From: an uncultured Parabacteroides sp.
GTDB lineage: Bacteria > Bacteroidota > Bacteroidia > Bacteroidales > Tannerellaceae
Reading direction: 5' to 3'
Assembly (NCBI GenBank): GCA_900541965.1
Contig: UQLN01000064.1
Span: forward strand, 1-24,475
Length of the DNA stretch: 24,475 nucleotides
Shown: positions 1-8,057 of the stretch, piece by piece
Layout of the letters: every line of letters begins with the position of its first letter
Numbering within the stretch: position 1 is the stretch's first letter
Notes under the pieces: generated by a model
The model's input: the letters and a program-made list of their open reading frames with translations, nothing else
Databases searched by the model: none
What the model was told of the DNA's origin: nothing
Made by a program: the position numbers and the translations under genes

Positions 1-1049
1 TGCTCTTCCGTTCCTGTTTTTGCATAGATAAGTTTGTCGCCCGGTTTACCGATAGAAAGTGTTGTTTCCACAGCCTGACCGTGATTATTTACAGCCCAAT
101 CGGGAGTAGCTTCCACATAAATCTGTACATCGTGTTCTTTTCCGTCCAATGACTGTACCCGGTAAGACAGATAATTGACAGGTGTCGTCATCAAATCCAA
201 ATCATCCATTAATAAAGGAGCGGTAAAGACGACATCCAACTGTACAGGTCCGCATTCAAATACATAAAAGGTCTGTGTTGGCAATACATTCACAGACTTC
301 TGGATAGCTGCCCGGTCAAAGTATGTGCTGTTTTCTTCCTTTGTATATAAACCGAAATCCACATAAGCACCTCCGGTTGTATTATGGCAGTGGGCCGCTA
401 TTACATTCTTTCCGGGTTTCAGGGTTGCTTTTACTTCGGCTGGCAACTCTTTCAATACATTATTTTTCCAGGAATAATCAGTCGCGATTACTTGTTGTCC
501 GTTAATATACAATTCAAAGACATCATCGTGCGAATATTCAAGATAAACGGTTTTATTGCTATAATCTTCCGGCAGGTCAAAGGTACGGCGTACCCAGATA
601 TCTTTACTTTCCCACGGGGTAGACAGGTTTTGCATATCGGTAGTTCCGAAAGCTGCTTTCCCTTTCTCCCAGGAGGCATCACTAAAACCGGGATTTGTCC
701 AGTTACCGGAAGGTTTCTTTTCCGTATAGGTGGCATCCCATCTTTCACGTACCGCAGTCGGTAATATCATGTTCAAAGGAAGTTCTTCCACACCCATAAA
801 GCGGTATACCTGTCCGTCTACACGCAACGCACCTACTAACGGATGCTTCTTTCCCGTCCAATGACGGATGGCATCTTCATTCAGTTTGTCCGTAAACGAC
901 CATGCACTTGTATAGGGGTCAATCGTTACCAGAGGATAAGCGGGAGCACGGAGTGCATTTTCTTTCTCCGGTTGAAAATAAGTGGAGGAACTATTACATG
1001 CGCTTAATAAATAGAAGAACAAAGCACATAATACAGAAACTTTTTTCAT
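1..1049 (-). CDS. Glutaminase-like lipoprotein (DUF4964/DUF5127 family), N-terminal part
   Basis: The gene runs off the window start, so only the first 349 codons are present. It begins MKKVSVLCALFFYLLSAC, a lipoprotein signal with a LSAC lipobox (Cys18), so the product is probably anchored in the outer membrane or exposed at the surface. Residues about 35-85 (PAYPLVTIDPYTSAWSF, then RHWTGKKHPLVGALRVDG) match what I know of DUF4964, the N-terminal domain of Bacteroidota proteins annotated as glutaminase A-like. Residues about 100-215 (DIWVRRTFDLP, FELYINGQQV, LKPGKNVIAAHCHN) read as a GH2-type galactose-binding beta-sandwich, and from about residue 230 DUF5127 begins. The catalytic part (DUF4965/DUF1793) would lie outside the window. 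It diverges from the hybrid regulator and probably belongs to the same utilisation locus. Whether the enzyme acts on an amide or a glycan cannot be read here. Confidence 0.85.
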   Translation of the reverse strand, partial: MKKVSVLCALFFYLLSACNSSSTYFQPEKENALRAPAYPLVTIDPYTSAWSFTDKLNEDAIRHWTGKKHPLVGALRVDGQVYRFMGVEELPLNMILPTAVRERWDATYTEKKPSGNWTNPGFSDASWEKGKAAFGTTDMQNLSTPWESKDIWVRRTFDLPEDYSNKTVYLEYSHDDVFELYINGQQVIATDYSWKNNVLKELPAEVKATLKPGKNVIAAHCHNTTGGAYVDFGLYTKEENSTYFDRAAIQKSVNVLPTQTFYVFECGPVQLDVVFTAPLLMDDLDLMTTPVNYLSYRVQSLDGKEHDVQIYVEATPDWAVNNHGQAVETTLSIGKPGDKLIYAKTGTEE

Positions 1050-1398
1050 GATATATTTGACTTTTGTTTTAAATCTTCACAAAGTTGATTTCACATAGTT
1101 AGACGCAGAATCAACTGCCATCCCCTAAACGACGCGATTTATTTCTTTGCAAAATAACGGCGTTTATGCTGGAACGGGTTTCTCTTTTCGGTCAAAAGCG
1201 TTCAAATATCATTCAACAAATCATTCATGCATTTTTTAAATGATTGATATTCAAAAGAGTTATAAAATATGATCGAGGCTAATAATTATTCAGATGCGAA
1301 TGAAGCGGAAAACGCGGATTTAAGAGCAAATAAAAAAACAATTGTGCCACTCTATGGTATATTTCTTTATTTTACTACTTTCGTTCTCAGAAAAGCAC
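1050..1398. other. Divergent intergenic region between glutaminase-like gene and hybrid regulator
   Basis: This 349-bp AT-rich stretch must hold the promoters of both flanking genes, but no full TTTG-N19-TAnnTTTG promoter is visible. Two 7-of-8 matches to the -7 box lie back to back: TTTCTTTG on plus (1142-1149) and TTATTTTG on minus (complement of 1150-1157), neither with a -33 box. At 1209-1215 and 1221-1227 the heptamer TCATTCA is repeated with 12-bp spacing, and AATATCA (1206-1212) and AATCATT (1219-1225) recur inverted in 1239-1251. These could be regulator sites, but AT-rich DNA makes such matches cheap. Confidence 0.4.
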
Positions 1399-4300
1399 AT
1401 GATACGGTATCTTATGAGAATCTTTTTCTGTTTCCTTGTTTATCTGTTCCTGCTGCCCGGATTACAAATAGTTCGGGGAGAAAATATGTATTTCCGGCAT
1501 TACAATAATAAACAGGGATTATCCCATAATACGGTTTATTGCGCTTTACAGGACAAACGGGGATTTATGTGGTTTGGTACGGATGACGGACTGAACCGTT
1601 TCGACGGACATGCATTCAAAGTATACCGGCATAACTCCTACCGCCCTGAAAGTATTCCGAACGACCGTATTATCAGTCTCTTTGAAGATTCGGAAGATAA
1701 ACTATGGATATGTACCAACTGGGGAACCTCTTACTATGACTACCAAACAGATACTTTTCACCCCTTACAATTCGATACGGGAAAAAGCAATCCTGAGTTT
1801 TTCCGTTTCGTGCAGGAAGATACCCAAGGGAATCTATGGTTCCTCGATTACGACCGTCTGGTCAGATATTCGCCAGCAGACCAAACGACACGGTTGTTCC
1901 GCTGTTTCCCGGATGCTTACTCGGCAATAACGCTTTCGGATGAGGGGCAACCGTTGGTTGCGGATTTCCACAACCTGCATTTTTATAATACCCATAGCGA
2001 ACAATTTAATTCCGTATCCGTATTAAATGAAGAAGACAGGAAAAAGCAAACCAGTATCTCCACGATTTGTACAGTCCCGGATTTAGGTATATTGATAGGG
2101 ACCGACAAGGGAGGAGTTAAACTGTATAATTCATCCGACCAATCAGTAACCACCCTGATACCGGGCATACAGGTACGTGCCATTATTCCTTATAATAACA
2201 ATACATATTGGATTGCTTCGGAATCCGGTATTTTCATCTATAATATTCTGACCCGCTCTGTCACCCAATTAAAAAAATCACTGACAAACGAATATACCAT
2301 TTCAGACAATGCCGTTTATTCTCTGACGAAAGACCGTGAAGGAGGCATTTGGGTCGGTTCCTTTTTCGGTGGAATAAGCTATCTGCCTAAAGAATATACA
2401 CCATTCAAACATTACATCGGGGGGAAAACACATCCTCAGCTATTGGGTAATGCTATTCGCGAAATTTGTCCGGACCAATATGGTAACTTATGGTTGGGAA
2501 CAGAAGACAACGGCATAAACTGTTATAACCCGAATACCGGAGAAATTACAAACTATTCTTACAATAATCCGCAACATCCTTTATCCGCAACCAACGTACA
2601 TGGCCTTTTTGCTGATGAGAACAAGTTATGGGTGGGAACATTCAATAGAGGTATCGATGTTTTAGATATACCTTCCGGAAAAATAATCAAACGTTATACC
2701 CAGGAAAGTACCGGAAACGGATTGAACTCGGATTTCGTTCTTTGTTTTTATAAAACCAGACACAACGAATTTCTGGCCGGGACTTCCAATGGTACTGTTA
2801 TCTATAATAAAGAAAACGACAGTTTCAGCCCATGGAAAAATATTCATGCCTCGATACGGCAAATTTACGAAGACGAATCCGGCAATATATGGGTAGCAGC
2901 AACAAACGGCATACATTGTTTCCGGCGGGAAGATGGAACCATGCTGCATTTCACATCCGATATGAACCGTTCGCAAAGCATCGGCAGCAACAATACAACA
3001 TCCGTATTCGAGGACTCGCACGGACGTATATGGGCTACTACCGACAACGGCTTTTCCGTCTACAATGAACAGACCTACTTGTTCAACCGTATCAACGTTG
3101 AAGACGGATTGCCCAGTAACATCATCTACCGGATTGTGGAAGATGCAAACGGGTATTTCTGGATTTCGACGGCAAACGGGCTGGTACGCTTCAACCCGGA
3201 AAGTTACACGATGCGAATATTCTCCTACCAGGACGGGCTGCATGAAACCCAGTTCAACTACAGTTCTTCCTACAAATCCCCGGACGGTACGATTTATATG
3301 GGAACGATTAACGGGATGATTTCTTTCAAACCCGAACAGTTCAGGGAAGATACCTTCTCCCCTCCCATTTATATCACTCGTATCCATGCCCCTGCAGAAA
3401 AGAAAGGACAACAGGAGCTTTCTTCCTCTTATACGGAAAACTGGCAAAAGGTGAAATTACCTCACAATGCCTCCACAATTACTTTATCCTATGTGGCTCT
3501 CAGTTACACCGCTCCCGATGCAATCCGGTATATGTATAAGTTGGACGGTAGCGACAACAACTGGATTTACATGGATAAAAAGCAGGAAGTTACTTTTGCC
3601 AATCTTTCACCGGGCAACTATACCTTCAGGGTTAAATCGACCAATAGCAGCGGTATCTGGCAAGACAACGAACAAACGTTGACAATCCTTATCACTCCCC
3701 CGTTCTGGGCGACAAGTTGGGCTATCGGTTGCTACATACTGATTGCTGTTATCCTGATTTATCTGTTCTACAGATATAAAAAGGCCAAACTGGAGGAACG
3801 GCACCGTATCAACCGACAAATTTTTGAAAACAAAAAAGAAAAGGAACTGTATGATGCCAAAATACAATTCTTCACCTTTATTACGCATGAAATACGTACT
3901 CCGCTTACACTGATTAATGCCCCGTTGGAAAAGATTATCAAATCGGGGGACGGTACCACTGAGACAAAAAAGAACCTGCGGACTATCGAAAAAAATACAC
4001 AACGGCTTCTCAGCCTCAGCAACCAACTGCTCGACTTCCGCAAAACAGAAAGCCGCGGTTTCCGCCTGAACTATGTAAAAACAGATATCAAGCTTTGGCT
4101 GAATACGATTTTGCAACCCTATCTTCCGGTCATGGAGAAAGAACATAAAACTTTTACTTTCGACATTCCGGCCTCCTCCTTCTTTGCCTACATCGACAGG
4201 GAAGCCTTTTCCAAAATCATGGATAACCTGATAACGAATGCAATCAAATATTCAGACAAAACGATCCTTTTGCAAGTTTTGAATGATGAAACAAACTTCA

Positions 4301-5346
4301 CCATAATGGTAACAAACGATGGCTATCTGATTCCGGAAAGTGAAAAAGAACAGATATTCTCCCCTTTCTACCGCCTGAAAGAAACAGAAAACAAACAAGG
4401 TAGTGGCATCGGGCTATCTCTTGCCCTTTCCCTTGCCGAATTCCATAGCGGCTCTTTATCTTACAGCCAGACACCGGATAAAATGAATCGTTTTACCCTG
4501 ACACTTCCAAGAAAACAGAAAGATTTCTACAAAACGATTTCCGGAGGAGAAGAAACGGGAACAATGCCAGCAGATCCTGTTACACAAACCCCGGATAAAC
4601 CGTTAATCCTGATTGTAGAAGACCAGAGCGATATGCGCCGGTTTATTGCCGGGGAATTATCAGGTAAGTATCAAGTGCTGGAAGCCGATAACGGGGATAC
4701 GGCTCTCAAACAACTTAATAACAATGCCGTAAACCTGATTATCAGTGATGTGATGATGCCTGTTATGGATGGTTTCGAATTATGCAACAAAGTAAAAAAT
4801 GACGTTAGTTTCAGTCATATCCCATTCCTCTTGCTGACAGCCCAGCACAATCTGCAATCGCGCCTGAAAGGTTTGAATACCGGAGCAGATGCCTATATGG
4901 AAAAGCCCTTCTCCATCGAACTGTTGCTCGCCCAGATAGACAACCTCCTGAAAAGCCGTGAATTGTTGGTTAAGACCTATTCTGAAAAACCGTCAACGCC
5001 GGTCAGTACGCTTTCCGTATCACCTGTCGATGATATATTCCTCAACAAACTGAATGCTTTCCTGGAAGAACAGATGTCGAACGAAGCCCTGAATGTAGAA
5101 ATGCTGGCACTGGAAATGGGAATGAGTACTTCCAGCCTGTACAGGAAAGTAAAGGGACTATCCGGACTTTCACCCGTAGACTTTATCAAAGTGGCACGCC
5201 TGAAAAAAGCCGTACAACTTATGCAGGAAGGCGAAGAACGCATTAATATCATAGCCTTCCAGGTAGGTTTCTCCTCACCTGCCTACTTCTCCACTTGCTT
5301 CCTGAAACAATATGGCAAGACTCCTTCAGAATTTATAGGGAAATAA
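1399..5346 (+). CDS. Hybrid two-component system sensor/regulator (HTCS)
   Basis: This is a one-chain sensor kinase plus transcription factor that typically controls a neighbouring glycan-utilisation operon. From a start at 1399 it has 1315 residues. Order: signal peptide (MRIFFCFLVYLFLLPG); periplasmic beta-propeller of at least ten repeats of the type W-[FVIL]-G-T-x-x-G-L-N-R-F (for example MWFGTDDGLNRFDG, NLWLGTEDNGINCYN); Y_Y_Y domain; one membrane span near residues 774-792; HisKA with FITHEIRTPLTLI (phospho-His about 830); HATPase with NLITNAIKYS and GSGIGLSLA; receiver domain ILIVEDQSDM...IISDVMMPVMDGF (phospho-Asp about 1117) with MEKPF; C-terminal AraC-type helix-turn-helix from about 1214. 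All catalytic residues are intact. The longest frame opens at a TTG at 1342; ATG1399 or ATG1414 gives a normal signal peptide and is preferred. It converges on the susCD-like operon, its likely target. Confidence 0.96.
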   Translation: MIRYLMRIFFCFLVYLFLLPGLQIVRGENMYFRHYNNKQGLSHNTVYCALQDKRGFMWFGTDDGLNRFDGHAFKVYRHNSYRPESIPNDRIISLFEDSEDKLWICTNWGTSYYDYQTDTFHPLQFDTGKSNPEFFRFVQEDTQGNLWFLDYDRLVRYSPADQTTRLFRCFPDAYSAITLSDEGQPLVADFHNLHFYNTHSEQFNSVSVLNEEDRKKQTSISTICTVPDLGILIGTDKGGVKLYNSSDQSVTTLIPGIQVRAIIPYNNNTYWIASESGIFIYNILTRSVTQLKKSLTNEYTISDNAVYSLTKDREGGIWVGSFFGGISYLPKEYTPFKHYIGGKTHPQLLGNAIREICPDQYGNLWLGTEDNGINCYNPNTGEITNYSYNNPQHPLSATNVHGLFADENKLWVGTFNRGIDVLDIPSGKIIKRYTQESTGNGLNSDFVLCFYKTRHNEFLAGTSNGTVIYNKENDSFSPWKNIHASIRQIYEDESGNIWVAATNGIHCFRREDGTMLHFTSDMNRSQSIGSNNTTSVFEDSHGRIWATTDNGFSVYNEQTYLFNRINVEDGLPSNIIYRIVEDANGYFWISTANGLVRFNPESYTMRIFSYQDGLHETQFNYSSSYKSPDGTIYMGTINGMISFKPEQFREDTFSPPIYITRIHAPAEKKGQQELSSSYTENWQKVKLPHNASTITLSYVALSYTAPDAIRYMYKLDGSDNNWIYMDKKQEVTFANLSPGNYTFRVKSTNSSGIWQDNEQTLTILITPPFWATSWAIGCYILIAVILIYLFYRYKKAKLEERHRINRQIFENKKEKELYDAKIQFFTFITHEIRTPLTLINAPLEKIIKSGDGTTETKKNLRTIEKNTQRLLSLSNQLLDFRKTESRGFRLNYVKTDIKLWLNTILQPYLPVMEKEHKTFTFDIPASSFFAYIDREAFSKIMDNLITNAIKYSDKTILLQVLNDETNFTIMVTNDGYLIPESEKEQIFSPFYRLKETENKQGSGIGLSLALSLAEFHSGSLSYSQTPDKMNRFTLTLPRKQKDFYKTISGGEETGTMPADPVTQTPDKPLILIVEDQSDMRRFIAGELSGKYQVLEADNGDTALKQLNNNAVNLIISDVMMPVMDGFELCNKVKNDVSFSHIPFLLLTAQHNLQSRLKGLNTGADAYMEKPFSIELLLAQIDNLLKSRELLVKTYSEKPSTPVSTLSVSPVDDIFLNKLNAFLEEQMSNEALNVEMLALEMGMSTSSLYRKVKGLSGLSPVDFIKVARLKKAVQLMQEGEERINIIAFQVGFSSPAYFSTCFLKQYGKTPSEFIGK

Positions 5347-5359
5347 TGTTAATCAGCTG

Positions 5360-5400
5360 CCAAAAAGAAGAAAAGAAAGCGGCCTTATATCTCTTTTTGG
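5360..5400. terminator. Weak hairpin after the HTCS gene
   Basis: CCAAAAAGA (5360-5368) is the exact reverse complement of TCTTTTTGG (5392-5400), with a 23-nt spacer, 14 bp after the regulator stop. The stem is AT-rich and lacks a separate T-tract, so on its own it would be a poor terminator; it may act together with the larger palindrome that follows. Confidence 0.35.
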
Positions 5401-5425
5401 ACCAACTGCTAATGGATGAACAACA

Positions 5426-5489
5426 TATTTGCTATTCATATCACAACTGTGATACAAACTAAAATCAATTGTGATATGAATAACAAATA
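5426..5489. repeat. 64-nt palindrome with internal third copy, between convergent genes
   Basis: Positions 5426-5446 pair with 5469-5489 at 20 of 21 positions (one C/A mismatch at 5432/5483); the inner 14 bp, TATTCATATCACAA against TTGTGATATGAATA, are perfect, with a 22-nt loop. The loop opens with a partial copy of the right arm (TGTGATA at 5448-5454, repeated at 5470-5476, 22 bp apart). This permits a competing small hairpin, ATCACA-AC-TGTGAT (5440-5453). It lies between the 3' ends of the HTCS gene and the DUF3823 gene, so a bidirectional terminator is the simplest reading; an operator-like site is the alternative. Confidence 0.7.
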
Positions 5490-5510
5490 AGAACAGCCCC
5501 CCAAAAACTT

Positions 5511-6185
5511 TTACCTTATTTTGATAACAGGCGTATAGATATATTGGTCTGCTTCTGCTGCTTTCACCCCGATACGGGCATATAGTATTTTAGCAGATGC
5601 CGCCTCCTTATTATCCTTCAAATCGAGAGATAAAGAAACCGTTCCTGCTTCCGGATTCTTTACTTCCTGACGGGCTATATACGTACCTTCATCCACAAAA
5701 GCTGTTTTACCGACCAGTAAAAGCAAGCTGGACGCGGTAGATGAAGCAACAACCTTTTCAAGCGTAGCGGATGCATTCACCCTATTTCCACTAAGGGAAA
5801 CAGATTCTTTTGTGAGTAAGAAATAGGGAGTAACCGAAACATCGCAGGTTGTAGTGCCACTCACATCCACAAGAAGCGTATCTTTCCGGCTTTGCCACGG
5901 CCCATTACCGGATTTGGTTATTAATTTGTACTGACCATTAAAAAGAGAGGCTTTATACGTCCCGTCCTGTCTGAGATAAACAGGTATAGGGTCGCGTTTC
6001 TCGTAACCATCCTGATAAAGCTGTAGCTGGACGGCATCGGAAGTACCTCTCACACCGATCGCCTGCCCGTTATAAGCAACCTTACCCTGAAGAGTGGATT
6101 TGGGTTCATCATAATTATCGAGCCCGCAACTTGTAAAAAAGGCAGCACACAGCAGGCTGAAACTGATTGTAGATATTAATTTCAT
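5511..6185 (-). CDS. DUF3823-type surface lipoprotein, third gene of susCD-like operon
   Basis: The product starts MKLISTISFSLLCAAFFTSCG and is a lipoprotein with lipobox TSC (Cys20). After the signal, STLQGKVAYNGQAIGVRG and the later strands (DGTYKASLFNGQYKLITKSG) look like the carboxypeptidase-regulatory-like beta-sandwich at the start of DUF3823 proteins, which sit directly after susD in many Bacteroidota loci. This position is often filled by SusE/SusF-type surface glycan-binding proteins, so a substrate-binding role is plausible but inferred. An in-frame ATG four codons upstream (6197) is possible; the 6185 start leaves a cleaner signal peptide. The gene follows susD by about 20 bp and is last in the operon. 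No catalytic motif is visible. Confidence 0.85.
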   Translation of the reverse strand: MKLISTISFSLLCAAFFTSCGLDNYDEPKSTLQGKVAYNGQAIGVRGTSDAVQLQLYQDGYEKRDPIPVYLRQDGTYKASLFNGQYKLITKSGNGPWQSRKDTLLVDVSGTTTCDVSVTPYFLLTKESVSLSGNRVNASATLEKVVASSTASSLLLLVGKTAFVDEGTYIARQEVKNPEAGTVSLSLDLKDNKEAASAKILYARIGVKAAEADQYIYTPVIKIR

Positions 6186-6206
6186 TGTTTTATGCATGGT
6201 TTTTAA

Positions 6207-8051
6207 TTACTGGTATGGGTTCTTCACAAACTTCGGGTTATTGTTCACCCAATTCAAATCGACAAAATTGTAATAATTCTTCATTTCAAAATGACGGGGA
6301 TAAGGCTCCGTGTTCACCTGACGTTTTTCAAATACCCACTTGCCATCATTCGGGTCACCAGGAGCATTTACCTTATAAGGATACAAAGCCCATTGCTGTG
6401 CATTTGCATCATCCTGCACGCCATTCCATACCTGATGGGCTTTGCGCCAACGTTTCATATCCCAGTAACGATGGTCTTCAAAGGCAAACTCCACACGATT
6501 CTCGCGTATAATATCATCCAGAGTTACCGCATTCAGTTCCTGTATGCCGGCACGTTTACGGATTTCGTTGATATGATTTACCGCTGTTGTATTATCTCCT
6601 AACTCGAAGGCAGCTTCACAGACGATCAGGTATGCTTCGGCAAGACGGAAATAAGGCCACCACATTTCAGAGCCACGTCCACGGGTAGAAGCCATAGCCG
6701 TTTCGTCCATAAACTTACGATAAAAGAAACCGGTTTTGTTTACATATTGGTTGTTTGTTGCGGCAGGACCGTTCAGGGCAGTAATCACTTTACCGTCCTT
6801 ATCTTTTTCACCCGGAGTTGCAGCCACCAGTTTTTCCCAGTTCCCATCCTTTTTAACCAACTGACCGGCCTGCAATTCTACTTTGGTTCCTTTAAAATCA
6901 GTTCCGGGACAGATAACAGTGCCCCACAAGCGACCATCCTTATCGGCAAACGCATCTTCCGGTTGGTCATAGAATATATAATTTCCGTTAGCATCTTTAA
7001 TCCGGATAGTTCCATCACGGTCGTTTATATGTTCAAATGCTTCCACAAGATTTAAGATAGGACCACCGTAACTGTTATCAATATCTTCCGCATGCGATTT
7101 GGGGATATTGAGTTTGGTAAACTCAACCACCTTTCCGGGATATTTATAATCGCACGCCCAGATAACTTCCGTATTCGCATTTTTCACGGATACGGCATTA
7201 TAAAAAGCCTTACCCGGATTATTCGCATCAGTCACCAATGTATAAACCCCACTGCTTATCACTTCTTTTGCTGTTTGAAGAGCTGTCTGGTAATAGCCTT
7301 GTGCCTTATCAGCAGAAATGCCGACTTCATTACCCGGAGTAGCCACCGGAGTAGGTAGCTTACTATTATAGTTAGCCAAAGACCCGGCATACAAAGCAGC
7401 ACGTGCTTTCAGCATCAGGGCTGCCCATTTTGTAGCACGTGCTCCGTTGATTGTCGGCCTCAGAGGCAAGTCGTTGGCTATTTCCGTACATTCTTTAATC
7501 ACATAGTCATACAAACCTGCTTCCGTAGAACGCGCCACCTGCATTTTGGATATATCCGCACCATTCTCATAATCATATATTTCATCACCGATAATCGGCA
7601 TACCTCCCAGGCCTCTTCCCATACAGAAATATACCCACGCACGGATAAAACGGGCTTCTCCCACCAATTCCTTCTGATTGGCATCCGATAATACTTTTGT
7701 CCCCCTTACACCTTTCAGGAATTGGTTCAGGTTCCGGATAAAAGTATAGTCGTAAACACGCCAACGGTCATCTTCAAAAGAGGTACGTGTATCCGGTCCG
7801 CCGTCGCATTTGGCTGCATCATCCAGAATAGTCATAGAATACGAACCGTCGCCATCTTTAATCCGTTGCCCCCACGATTTGCCTTCCATACGTCCGTAAA
7901 AATTAGCAAGAAGGGACTTAATCATTACTTCGTCATTAAATACCTGTTCATCATCCAGAATATTATCCGGGTCCTGATCCAGAAAATTTCCGCAACTGCT
8001 TAGCGACAGTGCAAATAGTATTGTGAAGGTTAATAGATATTTTATTTTCAT
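6207..8051 (-). CDS. SusD/RagB-family nutrient-binding lipoprotein
   Basis: The 614-residue product begins MKIKYLLTFTILFALSLSSCG, a lipoprotein signal with Cys20, and would sit on the cell surface as the lid of the SusC-like pore. Family marks are visible in order: the N-terminal LDQDPDNILDDEQVF, the SusD-type helix FIRAWVYFCMGRGLGGMPII near residue 134, and the C-terminal VEFAFEDHRYWDMKRWRKA, which matches the RxxELAFEGxRxxDLxRW signature. The length is at the upper side of the usual range of about 500-650. It lies 6 bp downstream of the susC-like gene. SusD proteins bind oligosaccharides through surface aromatic residues, but sequence alone does not name the substrate here. Confidence 0.96.
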   Translation of the reverse strand: MKIKYLLTFTILFALSLSSCGNFLDQDPDNILDDEQVFNDEVMIKSLLANFYGRMEGKSWGQRIKDGDGSYSMTILDDAAKCDGGPDTRTSFEDDRWRVYDYTFIRNLNQFLKGVRGTKVLSDANQKELVGEARFIRAWVYFCMGRGLGGMPIIGDEIYDYENGADISKMQVARSTEAGLYDYVIKECTEIANDLPLRPTINGARATKWAALMLKARAALYAGSLANYNSKLPTPVATPGNEVGISADKAQGYYQTALQTAKEVISSGVYTLVTDANNPGKAFYNAVSVKNANTEVIWACDYKYPGKVVEFTKLNIPKSHAEDIDNSYGGPILNLVEAFEHINDRDGTIRIKDANGNYIFYDQPEDAFADKDGRLWGTVICPGTDFKGTKVELQAGQLVKKDGNWEKLVAATPGEKDKDGKVITALNGPAATNNQYVNKTGFFYRKFMDETAMASTRGRGSEMWWPYFRLAEAYLIVCEAAFELGDNTTAVNHINEIRKRAGIQELNAVTLDDIIRENRVEFAFEDHRYWDMKRWRKAHQVWNGVQDDANAQQWALYPYKVNAPGDPNDGKWVFEKRQVNTEPYPRHFEMKNYYNFVDLNWVNNNPKFVKNPYQ

Positions 8052-8057
8052 CTTCCT

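Noticed and set aside
1342..1398. Longer N-terminus of the HTCS starting at TTG
   Set aside because: It would place a second hydrophobic stretch ahead of the real signal peptide; the ATGs at 1399 or 1414 give a normal secretion signal.
1269..1508. 79-codon open frame overlapping the start of the HTCS gene
   Set aside because: Most of it overlaps the regulator in another frame, it shows no signal peptide or recognisable motif, and no promoter or ribosome site supports it.
2662..3447. 261-codon antisense open frame inside the HTCS gene
   Set aside because: It mirrors the codon pattern of the sensor propeller and has no recognisable domain; it is a shadow of the coding strand.
3607..4146. 179-codon antisense open frame opposite the kinase domain
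   Set aside because: It is fully contained in a conserved coding region on the other strand and has no recognisable motif.
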